From contig JAPTYO010000022.1 of NCBI GenBank assembly GCA_036873135.1, positions 8,027,785-8,091,784 of the forward strand: a stretch of DNA of 64,000 bases, given 5' to 3'. Both the position numbers and the translations under genes were made by a program. Numbering within the stretch: the first letter of the stretch is position 1; each line of letters starts with the position of its first letter. The notes under the pieces are model-generated. The model did not search any database and had not been told where the DNA came from. It saw only the letters and a list, made by a program, of their open reading frames with translations. The DNA comes from Clarkia xantiana subsp. parviflora. Lineage: Eukaryota > Streptophyta > Magnoliopsida > Myrtales > Onagraceae. Of the stretch, positions 10,862-21,160 are shown in pieces.

Positions 10862-11896
10862 ACTTCTCCTAAGAAGTATCCCATCGAGAGGGATGAAATC
10901 CTCACTATAAAGTCTGTTGACGAACCGGTAACGGTTCAACAAGCGTTGGAAGGACCTCAATCAAAGGAATGGAGGAAGGCAATGGAAGAAGAGATCGCCT
11001 ATATGAAAGCCAATTCGGTATGGTCTACAGTTGATTTACCTGCTAACCACAGGGGCACAAGGATACAGTGAGTCCTGAAAGGAGACTCACCACTGATGGA
11101 AAAAGTCGGGCGGTACAAAAATCGACTTGTTGCGAAAGGACATACCCAACTTCACGGAGTGAACTTTGATAAAACAAACTCACCGAGTGTGCGTAAAACC
11201 ACGGTTAGGGCCATTTATGGTCCTGATCGCATGGATGTTAAGACTCGACTGTGCGTAAAACCCAAAAGATCTCGAGCGGCACAAAATGGATGTTAAGACC
11301 GCATTCCTCCACGGAAACCCGGAGGAAGAGATCTATATGGAGAAACCATAGGGTTTCATTACTATTGGTAACGAACGTAAAGATTGCAAACTCCAGAGGT
11401 CCATTTATGGTCTTAAACAGTCGTCTCGCCAATGGTACCGCAGATTCCACGAGGAAATCGTAGGAAACAGATTTGTTAATCTTCACGAGGATCGGTGCGT
11501 GTATTATAATACCTCTAGGTCTAAGTATGTCATCTTAACCTTATACGTGGACGACATACTCATTTCCGCAAACGACGTGAGTTTTATGAATAAGTCAAAG
11601 TCCTGGTTGGCATCTGTATTCGAGATGAAAGACATGGGAGAGGCCACGTACATCTTAGGCATTAAAATTGCTAGATATCGTGCTACCCGGAAATTATGTC
11701 TATCTCAAGAAGCTTATATCAACAAACTGTTGAAAAGGTTCAGATTACAAGATGCCGAACCCATGGATACGCCGGTAGTGTTTGGGTGCACACTGTCAAA
11801 ACGTGACGGCCCCAAGAACCTCGCAGAGCGAGAACAGATGAAGGGTGCAGAGTATTTAAGCATGGTCGGTAGTCTCATGTAAGCCATGCAATGCAC
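10862..11896 (+). pseudogene. Reverse transcriptase of Cop-1
   Basis: In-frame text after the stop at 10859 continues with YPIERDEIL, QSKEWRKAMEEEI, KNRLVAKGHTQ, and after frame changes LTLYVDDILIS; the YVDD catalytic box is at 11544-11555. A stop sits where the conserved Trp of the KWV motif belongs (about 11069). The stretch 11165-11310 contains short duplicated phrases (GTGCGTAAAACC, ATGGATGTTAAGAC) that scramble the palm region. Inactive. Confidence 0.85.
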
Positions 11897-12518
11897 CGGT
11901 ACGGAAATCTGTTACGCCGTGGGCATAGTAGCACAATTCCAGTCAGATCCTGGCTATTAACATTTAAAGGCTGTAAAGCGAATTATTCGTTATCTGAAAG
12001 GTACTGCCGACTACGCATTGTGCTATGAGAGCAGGAAGTTAGAATTGACCGGTTACAGTGACGCCGACCATGGTGGCGATCCGGATGATCGTAAATCCAC
12101 CACAGGAGGAGTCTTTCTCCTTGCTAATGCCTTCATTTTATGGACTAGCAAAAAGAAAACATGTGTCGCGTTGTCTACAATGGAATCGAAATTCGTAGCC
12201 TTCTCTGAAAACGCAAAGGAAGCAGTCTGGCTGAAAAGGCTTCTTACAGCACTGCTTGATGCCAAAAATGGGAGTAAACCCGTCGTGGTATACTCTGACA
12301 GTCAGGCGGTTATTGCGGCAGTTAAGAATCCAAAGTACCATAGTAGGACGAAACACATTGATGTGAAATGTTTTTTTGCTGAAACTATGGTAGAAGACAA
12401 TACAATCACTTTGGAATACTTGTCCACTGATAACATGGTTGCGGACCCATTAACTAAACCACTACGCATGGAGATATTCGAAAAGCATGTAAAACTGCTT
12501 GGATTGCGTAGGGTTTAA
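11897..12518 (+). pseudogene. RNase H of Cop-1
   Basis: Reads TGYSDADHGGDPDDRKSTTGG, then SKKKTCVALSTMESKFVAF, VVVYSDSQAVIAAVKNPKYH, TKHIDVKC and DNMVADPLTKPL, which are the standard copia RNase H blocks. Intact from 12018 to the natural stop at 12518; stops upstream separate it from RT. Confidence 0.85.
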
Positions 12519-13645
12519 AAGTGGCATGTATCTGTGATAAAATTTTGATAATTGAAAGTTACATTTTTTAATAAACGAGAGAATTTCAATCGATTTTATG
12601 ATCCATCGACGTCATAATGTTGGAATACATTAGATTTACGGTCTATAAACTAAGTCGTAAGAGGACACAATCCTCTGCCAAACTATGTCGAATGTGGGCC
12701 TTACCTAGTCACACAGGTACGATCGTCTTGCGGTTAAGGGAGGCCTCTGCCAAGCAAGCCTGGCTAAGAATCAGGGGGATAAACCTGATTACGCGAGACG
12801 ATTATCTAGTTTCGAAGTAAGTGGAAATGATCTTCGTTTTGCAAATCGCCGTGATGAACTCCGTTCGTCATTAAACCACATTCTGGGCCAGATGAAAATA
12901 TGCGATAGCATGATTGACATATCCCATTCCTGTCAACTTAAAATTTTAGGTATGTTATCGGCGCGTGCTTCATACTACGCGTGCCATGTTCGACCACAGG
13001 GTCACTGCTCGGTTGTGCTAGATAAGAATCCTCGTGATTCTAACGGGCGCAAACTTATTCTCCTCGAGCGTGTGATTGATCCAGGGAGCCTTATGAAGAG
13101 GCACCCGAAGTATCCTCACGGACTCAGAACTCATATCTAAGGTCAAGCTCAATGTTCGCTTCCCGGCGTATGAGAGTAGTGCTGAACAAAAAGGCCCAGT
13201 GACCTCATCTTTGGAAACCGGTTGGGTTTGACTAAGGATATGAGTGATGGAGATGGTCAAGTTCACCTGTAATTCACTGACTCTTGTATTCACTAGGTGG
13301 CCACTAACCGGATATTAGTTGAAGGTTGTGAATACTTGTACGGATGCCTTAGAGAAGTGCTCCTAAGAGGAGACTAGGCAAATGGAGAATTAATAGTTGA
13401 CATAGGATACAGCGCGACACTATATTGTTTATAAGAGGTTGATTGAAGAAAAGGAATCAACGTTCCGCGGCCGCTACAACACTCCTAACAGATGAGTAGC
13501 ACGATACCCGTCGTGTTCGCCGGTCGCACGAACAACCTCGTATGAACTATTCAGAAGCAAGGGTGAGATCAAAGGAGTGAAATGTTGATTTTGATTTGGA
13601 CGACAATACATTAACAGGCACCCTCACATTCCGGCGAGTGGGAGT
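12519..13645 (+). other. 3' untranslated region of Cop-1
   Basis: 1.1 kb between the RNase H stop and the 3' LTR. No convincing gene; the ORFs at 12617-12820 and 12892-13140 have no recognisable content. The block at about 13045-13365 recurs as an orphan at 39495-39815. The polypurine tract GAGTGGGAG lies at 13636-13644, directly before the LTR. Confidence 0.7.
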
Positions 13646-14243
13646 TGTAAGCATATGGTGATGGGCACCGTAAATGGAAGCCCATTATATGTATATGTTA
13701 CCTGAGACAATTGGGTATATGTCACATTAGGACATTGGGCCAGACCCAAATCCCAATTGACATGAGAGGCCCAAAATTGGGCCTCCCTATACATCTGGCC
13801 GGACGAACTTATTACTAAGGGATAAAGTGGACTTTTTTCCACTTTACTCCTCCTATAAATAAGAGGTGTTAGGGGTTTTATTAGGTTAATCCTTAATCCC
13901 TCATTGGAGTGTTTTAGAGAGAAAAACCCTCCTCCCATAACACCATATTCGGCCAAACCACAATAACACCAAGGGTGTGCCAATTTGCCTTCGAGCAAAC
14001 ACTCCGGCGATCCGTTCCTGCCAAGAATCGATCAGAGGCTTTGCTGTGGAGAATATACCGCGTAGGGCTTCCTTAAAAAGAACCTCTACGGGTGCCGACC
14101 GGAGGACCCTGAACTCCCTGCTGCAGGATCTTGGGACTATGGATTACGTCTGAGGTATGTGCGAATATTCCGCTGCTTAATATCGATTATTAGCATGTAC
14201 CGTGTATATAGTATCTGTAGTGATTACTCCCCGTAATCTAACA
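13646..14243 (+). repeat. 3' LTR of Cop-1
   Basis: 598 bp, TGTAAG...CTAACA, matching the 5' LTR. It is followed at 14244-14248 by the duplicated target TACCT. Confidence 0.95.
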
Positions 14244-14248
14244 TACCT

Positions 14249-14457
14249 TTTGAGCAACGAGTACCGGGGGTACCACTTGAGGTGCCGGGGCAGGTGGCAC
14301 TTTATCCTGGACGTGAACCGGTGCCTCCTCCATTTGTCATTCTTGGCACTTGAGTGTTCGGGTGTAGCGGTGGTCATGAACCCTCTAGGGGAGGCTCGTG
14401 ACCCTCTTAGTGTCCCCTAGCAGTCATCCTTCTCATAGTTGCCAGGCTTTTTGTTCA
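14249..14457 (-). other. Tat-A leader and gag 5' end beyond the Cop-1 insertion
   Basis: Continuation of Tat-A to the right of Cop-1. Minus-strand frames contain only short broken ORFs (for example 14177-14377, which crosses the LTR junction), so gag cannot be reconstructed by eye. Confidence 0.45.
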
Positions 14458-14477
14458 ATCACACAGAACGGCGCCAA
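14458..14477 (-). other. Primer-binding site of Tat-A
   Basis: The minus strand reads TGGCGCCGTTCTGTGTG just inside the LTR. Tat-B has TGGCGCCGTCTGTGGG and Tat-C TGGCGTCGTCCGTGAG at the same place. The shared site supports a common lineage. I did not identify the primer tRNA. Confidence 0.75.
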
Positions 14478-15135
14478 TGATGGAACAAGCTCGTTGGAGG
14501 TTCCGGACTAGGCGGCCTTGCGTCGAGTCGAGTTCCTATACTCTTCGTGGTTTCCGTCTTCTCGATGCCACTGTCGATCTCTTTCCAAGTCGTTGATTAC
14601 CTGCTAGAAGGATTGAGCCAGAGGGGGGGGGGGTGTCTCTGGCGAACCCTCTCCGATGCTAAAGTCAGAGCCGAGATCTATAGAGATAAAGTAGAGAGAA
14701 GGCAAAGCGATATTGTCGGGGATGTGTCCAATGAAGAATGCCTCCTTCTATTTATAGCGTTTGAGAACTGTACGGGTGGGGCCCGTGTAAAAAGGGTACT
14801 TCCGTAAATAGGTGGAGGGTAATTTTGTAAATAGGTAGAGTCCCGGGTTTCAGATGCCCAAGGATTCGGGGTCGGACGTGTCGACCCTGTGACACCGGTC
14901 CGTACTACTGGTACAGGATCTGGTCCGGTGTTACCGGAATGGTCTAGTACCATTGGTACAAACCAAGTCTGATGGTACCGGACCGGTCCGGTAACGCGAT
15001 ATCGGACTTGTGTGCAAAAATATAAGGGCCTTAGCCCCTTACCATGTTCGGGGTCGACGGTGCGACCATGTCGAGCCTTGATGAGGTCCAGCCGGGTGTA
15101 TATCCATCAGTGCTATTCCGGGATAGTTACATTGT
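14478..15135 (-). repeat. 5' LTR of Tat-A (outer edge uncertain)
   Basis: Begins TGATGG next to the PBS. It holds the shared motif TTAGCATCGGAGAGGG (minus strand, 14647-14664), a G10 run near 14625, and a CCGG/GGTACC-rich section at 14890-15000 with a perfect 16-bp palindrome at 14977-14992. The outer end is not defined because the partner LTR is outside the window. Confidence 0.55.
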
Positions 15136-15308
15136 TAACCACGAATGAGCTTTGATAAGCTTAGTGTTTGGAAACGTAAGATATTTACATATTAAAATAG
15201 AGGTTCGATTCATTCTTCTTGTAGATACTAATGTCGAGTCGTACAATCCGTCTTCTTACGTACCCCGTATGGTTTGGGCCAGTCGTGGAGTTCAAAGGGG
15301 TTTGGACA

Positions 15309-15450
15309 GGTTGGTCTGAGTGGAATGGTCCACTCGGATCAATTGGATTGATCCGAGCGATTAATTCGCTCGCCCAAACGGTTGGTCCGAGTTGGATGGT
15401 CCACTCGGATCAAATGGATTCATTCGAGCGATTAATTCGCTCGGACAGTT
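15309..15450 (+). repeat. 71-bp tandem duplication made of three palindromes
   Basis: Two units (15309-15379, 15380-15450). Each contains GAGTGG-N6-CCACTC (second copy slightly changed), a GGATCAAxTGGATTGATCC-type dyad and CGAGCGATTAATTCGCTCG. It lies in the LTR zone between Tat-A and Tat-C. Confidence 0.8.
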
Positions 15451-15668
15451 TGTGCTGTGTATTTTTTTGGCTTAGTTTTACATAAAGAACTTAGTCGAAT
15501 TTATAATTTTGTCATTCAGTCACACGGTTAATGTCACAAAAGACGTATATCCATCAATATTTGATGGGTATACGTCTGATTCGGGTTCGTTTTATACTAT
15601 TCAGACTTCGTTTACATGTGAAACCCACCAACGGCTTCGAAATATTTACCCACGAGTTTAAAAGGGTT

Positions 15669-15692
15669 CGGAACGCGTACGTACGCGTTCCG
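15669..15692. other. Perfect 24-bp palindrome
   Basis: Centred between 15680 and 15681, core ACGCGTACGTACGCGT. All twelve base pairs match. In the presumed U3 part of the Tat-C LTR. Confidence 0.9.
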
Positions 15693-15869
15693 GACCAAAA
15701 ACCTTGTCCGGATTATCACCACAATGCGGACCAAATCCGGATTGTCCCTCCCGGTGACGCGCGAACCCCTATATAGATATATCACGTGCGAGCCTTCTCG
15801 ATGTCAACTTCACTCCCGTCCACGCCCGGTTCATATTTTACATTAAACCGACGTCGGACCATTCAAATA

Positions 15870-16008
15870 CGGTTTCGGGTTCAAGGTGCCCCTATTTAAA
15901 GGAACTTTCCCTACCATTTCACGACGGTAGTTGACGCGGAAGCTCTGACCTCTCTCTAGCTTTCTCTCTCTAATGTGTCTAATTTAAGCTTCGGAGAGGG
16001 TTCATCGT

Positions 16009-16042
<34 letters not shown>

Positions 16043-16474
16043 TTTACGTGGTGTGTGATATTACCCCTCGTGAAGGCATTCGGAAGACGTATACTCCCAG
16101 ACACGTGCGAAGACCCGACATATCAGCAACCCGAGGTGCTTTCACACATCTATACCAGGACCCGACACTCCGTCTAGTCCGGGATCCAACAGCGCGCATA
16201 CTTCGCAAGACGTGCATACACGCATACTCTTCAAGGCGCGTATATGCGCATACTCCGCAAGGTGCACGCATGCGCAGACACTGCAGGACATTCAGACAGT
16301 TAGCCATTTTAAAGGATTGCAAGTCTCTAACAGTCTGACACCCCGACAGTCCGAGGGTCTGACACCCTGACTGTCGGACACCCGCGAGGTCAAATTACCC
16401 GTCAGCAACTACACAACACTTCAAGGACCCGACGACTTTCGAGTCAACGACCCGCGAAGATTCAGGATCCAACA
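15870..16474 (+). repeat. Downstream part of the Tat-C 5' LTR
   Basis: A TATA-like box (TATTTAAAGG near 15892) is followed by a CT-rich stretch, the shared motif TTTAAGCTTCGGAGAGGG (15984-16000), a C tract of about 31 bases (16011-16041) and a GC-rich U5 with repeated GACxCCGACAGTC phrases. It ends CCAACA at 16474, as in Tat-B, and the PBS follows. Confidence 0.65.
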
Positions 16475-16477
16475 TTT

Positions 16478-16494
16478 TGGCGTCGTCCGTGAGA
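16478..16494 (+). other. Primer-binding site of Tat-C
   Basis: TGGCGTCGTCCGTGAGA four bases after the LTR end CCAACA; same class as the PBS of Tat-A and Tat-B. Confidence 0.65.
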
Positions 16495-19150
16495 TTCGAA
16501 CGAACAAGCTCTCGCTTACCAGCAACAGCTATATGGCAAACATATACGTCATACATGGGGATGTTATGCAAGGGAAGCATACACGTCCTAGAAAATACAA
16601 CATGCTGAAGAACACCAACATGATGATGAACCAATCCAAACGTGGACATTCATGGAGGCTTCCCGACAGGAGATGCATGGTCCAGAAATGAGACATGCAA
16701 AGACCAACACTGGAGCGCTACGTCGCGCTATGCTGCGCTACTTTGACGTCGAAACCACCGTTATGGCGACTGCGTCTACCGCCGCCCCTACAACAGAGTG
16801 CACCAAGGCAGCAGCATTCGATGCTATCACCACTAACACTGCCACAATTGCGACATCTATTACCACCAGTCATCGACGTTCGACCAACATTTTTCACGTG
16901 TCATGATCACTCCGGCTCGGCGAAGAGATCGCTACCGCTAGAAATTGTCTTCGACTGAAGCCATTGACAAGACAACCTAGCCCAAACCTTATGGTGGGGG
17001 TACCAATGCGAATCCCCCAAACGCCCGCTAGCATGCCTATCACAAGCGTATCCTTTATAGTAACAACTATATATATACAGTAACATAATTGAAGGTCTTA
17101 CCTATGGGCGATCAACACAAAGCAAGTATATATTCAACACAAGGTTGACGAAACCTCAAACCGAGGGGTTCTCACGACTGACATAGGGAGTAACCCCTTA
17201 CTATAAACTGAATGTTATAACTGTTTCTATACATTACAAATTTCTATCTTATGATAAGGAAAAATAGGAATAAAAGAGAACACAAAGGGGGAAGACACGA
17301 ATTTAGTCGCATTACCTCAACAAGCTGCATCCAACAACCAGCTAGCAAACGCGTGCACATACAAAGTGCCTGCATCTTTACCGTGCACCCAACGCTAGAC
17401 ATAGCAACACCCTCAGGGGAACAAGGTGCAACAACCAACGCGCAACATGACGGACACAAAACAGGAGGTATACAAGACCGCCCATGACAGACGAAGCAAG
17501 CAATGACAACGATTCCAAACCCCAATAAGGGAAGGAAACATGCAATCGGAACAATTATCATCATCCGATTTAGACACAACTGCTCAATACGCTGCGACCG
17601 CGCAAAATCCTTAATTTTCTCGCCAATCCCCAACCGGGGGCATGCACTGGTTACACCTCTATGAAGGAGTCCAAACTCTTCAAAGATCGCATCGCGATAA
17701 AAAACAAGGGGGGCACCATTCAAGGGACAACCCCATCACCAGTGCGGAACATTATTCAATATCAACTCCTGCGCTATACGCACACCGGTGCCAAACCCAT
17801 CATGTGGAAAAGACGACATAGTTATCTTCAACATCCTACAAATACTCCTTCAAGGAACAAATAAGAAGGAGGCGACTCTAACATGGATGGATAGACCCCA
17901 GGCAATCCCGCACACCTACATGTGCCTTCACGCACCTACATGTGCCTACGCGCACATACATATGCTTACACGCTCTTACCCAGGCATGCGCGGCCTAACG
18001 CGAATGTTAAAGGTAACATAAGAACTACACCCGACAACAACAAAAGAAAAAACGGTGGACCTTGTCATTTCGACATTCCTCAACCATGTATACATCCATG
18101 ACACAAGCACAACTTCAAAAGAAGTTAAAGCTACCAAATCATAACCACTATGGGGGTAAAACACCATGAAGAATCACAAGAATGCGCAAACTCGACCCAA
18201 ATCGTACCAATGCTTCTCACCACAACGAGACACGCGTCGAAGCTGAGAACAGTTACCCCTACTCAATCCCACCAACAAATACACTTGCATTAAAATACAA
18301 GGAATAGGAGGGAGGGAATTTACAAATCCTCTTCAAATATGGGCGCTGCCACATAGCAGTCACCAAGGGAAATGCCCAACACTCGTCGCAAGAACGGGGG
18401 CAGGTCGTGAACTACGACTATTACAAGGGTTTAACAGTATCCTACTTACAAGAGATACTCATCACACCCGAGCAAAGAAAGACGGTGTGACTGCCAAGCG
18501 ACTGGGGGGGCACCGAACGAACAAGTGCTTGTCACCCCACCTAACTATAGGGAAGAAGTTCAGAAATGAAAAGTCACACGAACACGCGCCACACGAACTC
18601 GCGAGCACGCAAACACGAGAACGCGCGAACACACGAACACGCAACACCACCCTTCCTAAGAGGAAGCCACATACGAGGAAAACAACCTCAACATCCTATA
18701 CGGATTCAATCCAAGATATCAACACTAGGTATCACCCTCAAAAGGCAATCACTTCTACTCAAAAAGGTCCAGGTAACCGGCAAATTGTCGAAACTCGAGT
18801 AAGAGGTAATAACTCTATGCGAAATACTAAACTGAATAGAACAGACTGCTCAGGTAAGATACCTACCTCGAATAGTCTGATTTAGTCAGAACATAATGCA
18901 AGCTGAAGGGAATAGACTAGTCGCGAATAGTCTGATCCAGTCATATTGACATTACAAACTTAACAGAATGAACTAGCCGAACCTGATATGAGGATCGAAT
19001 AGTTCGGTCTAATCTTGTCCAGTTGGACGACGTGACAAGCGATATTGCCTTTCAAGGAGACTTGTAGCTCCATATTACTTACTAACCAATATATCCTCAA
19101 ATCAATGCGAAACAATTTGAGACAGGTTATGTACAGATATAAGAAATGTA
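16495..19150. other. Internal region of Tat-C without recognisable genes
   Basis: Expected gag/pol space, but no gag, protease, RT or integrase motif is readable on either strand. The longest ORF is 159 codons on the minus strand (17244-17723, MNGAPLVFYRDAIFEEFG...), Cys- and hydrophobic-rich, which I do not recognise. At 17910-17975 a CACCTACATGTGCC phrase repeats three times. At 18830-19010 the phrase TAGTCTGATxxAGTC recurs. Confidence 0.5.
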
Positions 19151-19163
19151 ACAAAGGCACACC

Positions 19164-19780
19164 CTACTTTGGAGACAACACCAAAGTAGAGGTTGTATAC
19201 AACACTCTCTGGAAATCTCTATTTACGAATACTCTACTTAGGCATCCAATCTAAGTAGAAGTGGCGTATATATCACTTGCATCATCAAAGCAAGCCTCCA
19301 AGTTAATGACAACTCACGACGCTCACTAGAGCATACTACTCAAACATCGGACACTATTTAGGAATCACACCAAATAGTGGTCGCATGCACATCCCGAACG
19401 ATGTCGTCACAGTATCTTACGGAATACTCAACACATATATTGGATCTCGCCTTGGGAGAAATATCAAGTAGCGATCGCACACGTATACGCGCATCACAAC
19501 ATGGACGCAACTACGCGCATCGACTAAAGAACGCAAACATCGATACATTAGTAAACACATGCAGATAGGAACACTTGAATAGTTCCATGCTTAACATGAG
19601 TCGTCAACCAAAAGGGAGTATTCATACAAAAGTTTAAATACATATACTAATTGAAGAAGACATTAGAACTTCATCTATTCTCTATCATATTGCAAGCATT
19701 GCAATTATCTAATGAAGCTAATGTATTCTCATAGGTACACTATTCTCACATACTCCCTACTCTGGAATCATACCAAGTAG
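19164..19780. repeat. Dispersed hairpins with changing but complementary stems
   Basis: Four hairpins: 19164-19189 (CTACTTTGG/CCAAAGTAG), 19233-19259 (TCTACTTAG/CTAAGTAGA), 19352-19379 (CACTATTT/AAATAGTG) and 19757-19780 (CTACT-TGG/CCAAGTAG with a bulge). Two are followed by a second small dyad (CTTGC...GCAAG at 19278; CTTG...CAAG at 19799). They look like diverged repeat units of Tat-C. Confidence 0.7.
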
Positions 19781-19980
19781 TGGATTCTATGCATACAACT
19801 TGCATCAACAATACAAGCTATTACTCTAAACACAACAAGCGGCCTATATCATACGCCTCCAACACATCAACACTCGACGTCAACAATGAGCACTCAATAC
19901 GCTCTCTCTTGAGCGACATCTACTATGTCTACTCAATACAACTACATCCTAGAAATTTTCTATGGATTATCTACAAGTAA

Positions 19981-20304
19981 CATGGGGTGTCATCCCCGCT
20001 CGGGGGCAACCCCATGATTACAACAACCATTCCTTGGATTTTTTAACCAAAAGGCGATCATCTACTACGTGGTGCGACATCCTCTATACGAGGGCAACCC
20101 CACACATTTACATGGCGCAACATCGTCTTTACAAAGGCAACCCCATGACATATTACTGTGGAAAATGACACCAAGTATAGATTACTAAACACTCGGGTGT
20201 GATTCCCCCCCCCCCCCCCCCCCAATACATGGTGCGACATCCTCTATACGAGGGCAACCCCATGAAACATGGTGCGACATCCTCTTTACGAGGGCAACCC
20301 CATG
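19981..20304. repeat. Array of nested double hairpins, five copies
   Basis: Units of about 37 bp, scattered at 19981, 20069, 20110, 20227 and 20268. Each has an outer stem CATGG(GGT)/(A)CCCCATG and an inner stem that differs between copies: CCCCG/CGGGG, CCTC/GAGG, CTTT/AAAG, CCTC/GAGG, CCTC/GAGG. A C16 tract interrupts the array near 20207. Confidence 0.8.
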
Positions 20305-20419
20305 AGAACCTACTACTACCCACAAGTAGCGTTCATTATTACGTACCACCAATCTACGCCGGTAGAAGCGTATCCTACCATCGCTGCAACGCACAACGCA
20401 GCGAAAAACTAACCAGACA

Positions 20420-21160
20420 TACAAGTCGAGTCTTGTAAAACGTTATCTCGTCCGTGAACGAATAACGAAAACAAAACACTTCAACTAAGCAAGTAGTGTC
20501 TTGCCACAAACGTCGGCCCAAGAGACGGAAAAAACTACAAGTCGTGTAATGCGACCTTGTACAGCCTCCTGGAATAACCAGGTAGAGGTGTAGTAGCATC
20601 GCAAGGTAAGTAACTGGACTAGCCAGCAGAACGCCTCGCAACAACGATACGGAGGGGGTACCCAAAGTACGAAAAATAAAACACTTCCAAATTGGCAAGT
20701 CGTGTCTTGCTACAACTTCGCTTTGGAATGGCCCAAAAGATGGTATAAACTACAAGGCGTATTACACGATCCCTATCACGCCCCTTTGATTAAAAAAGTA
20801 GAGGCGTGCTAGCATCACAAGGCAAGTAATTGGATTAGCCAACAGAATGCCTTGCAACAACGTTACGTGGGGTGTTCCCAACTAACGGATGGAAAAACGC
20901 ATCAAACTAACAAGTAGCGTCTTGTGACAACGTCGCCTTAGAGTGGACTAAGAGACGGTAAAAACTAAGGTCTCGCCTCGTCGAGACGACATGTTTACAT
21001 GCGAGTGTGGGTCTTGTGCATTACTACTCATAAATACCAAGTACCAGGACAATGGCCTTGCGCATTACTACCCATAAATGCTACGCGTCACTCTAAGGTC
21101 TTGCGCATTACTACCCATAAATGCCAAGCGTAACTCTAAAGTCTTGCGCGTTACTACCCA
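20420..21160 (-). repeat. Tandem repeats downstream of the Tat-C antisense gene
   Basis: Phrases CAAGTAGTGTCTTG, CAAGTCGTGTCTTG and CAAGTAGCGTCTTG recur at about 20484, 20695 and 20909, the same hairpin phrase as in Tat-A read in the opposite orientation. From 20990 to 21160 a second repeat CTTGCGCATTACTACCCATA (about 50 bp unit) occurs three to four times. Confidence 0.7.

Larger units (their letters stand above)
5573..14243 (+). mobile_element. Cop-1: complete but inactive Ty1/copia element
   Basis: An 8,671-bp element with 598-bp LTRs at both ends, TG...CA termini and an exact 5-bp duplication (TACCT) of the Tat-A target. Order: LTR, PBS to initiator Met tRNA, 2.1-kb leader, gag, protease, integrase, RT, RNase H, 1.1-kb 3' region, LTR. 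The domain order PR-INT-RT-RH identifies Ty1/copia. Pol is interrupted by many stops. By eye the two LTRs differ at about 14 of the first 220 positions, so the insertion is not recent. Confidence 0.95.
1..15135 (-). mobile_element. Tat-A: decayed Ty3/gypsy element of Tat type, partial
   Basis: Minus-strand LTR retrotransposon remnant; its 3' LTR lies beyond the left edge. Read from right to left it has a 5' LTR (starting at 14478 on the plus strand), a primer-binding site (14458-14477), gag fragments, a protease domain, a second gag fragment, tandem repeats and an antisense gene (1-925). No reverse transcriptase, RNase H or integrase is visible, so it cannot be autonomous. Protease wording and the order antisense gene then repeats match Tat-B at 54-63 kb. 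Cop-1 is inserted at 5573-14243. The outer (right) LTR edge cannot be fixed because the partner LTR is missing; 15135 is a guess. Confidence 0.75.

Noticed and set aside
12892..13140. 82-codon ORF after RNase H of Cop-1, considered as an envelope-like gene
   Set aside because: No signal peptide or membrane segment, and the orphan copy at 39.5 kb does not keep the frame.
17244..17723. 159-codon minus-strand ORF in Tat-C
   Set aside because: Cys-rich and hydrophobic without a motif, no relative in Tat-A or Tat-B. Kept only as a note in the internal-region entry.
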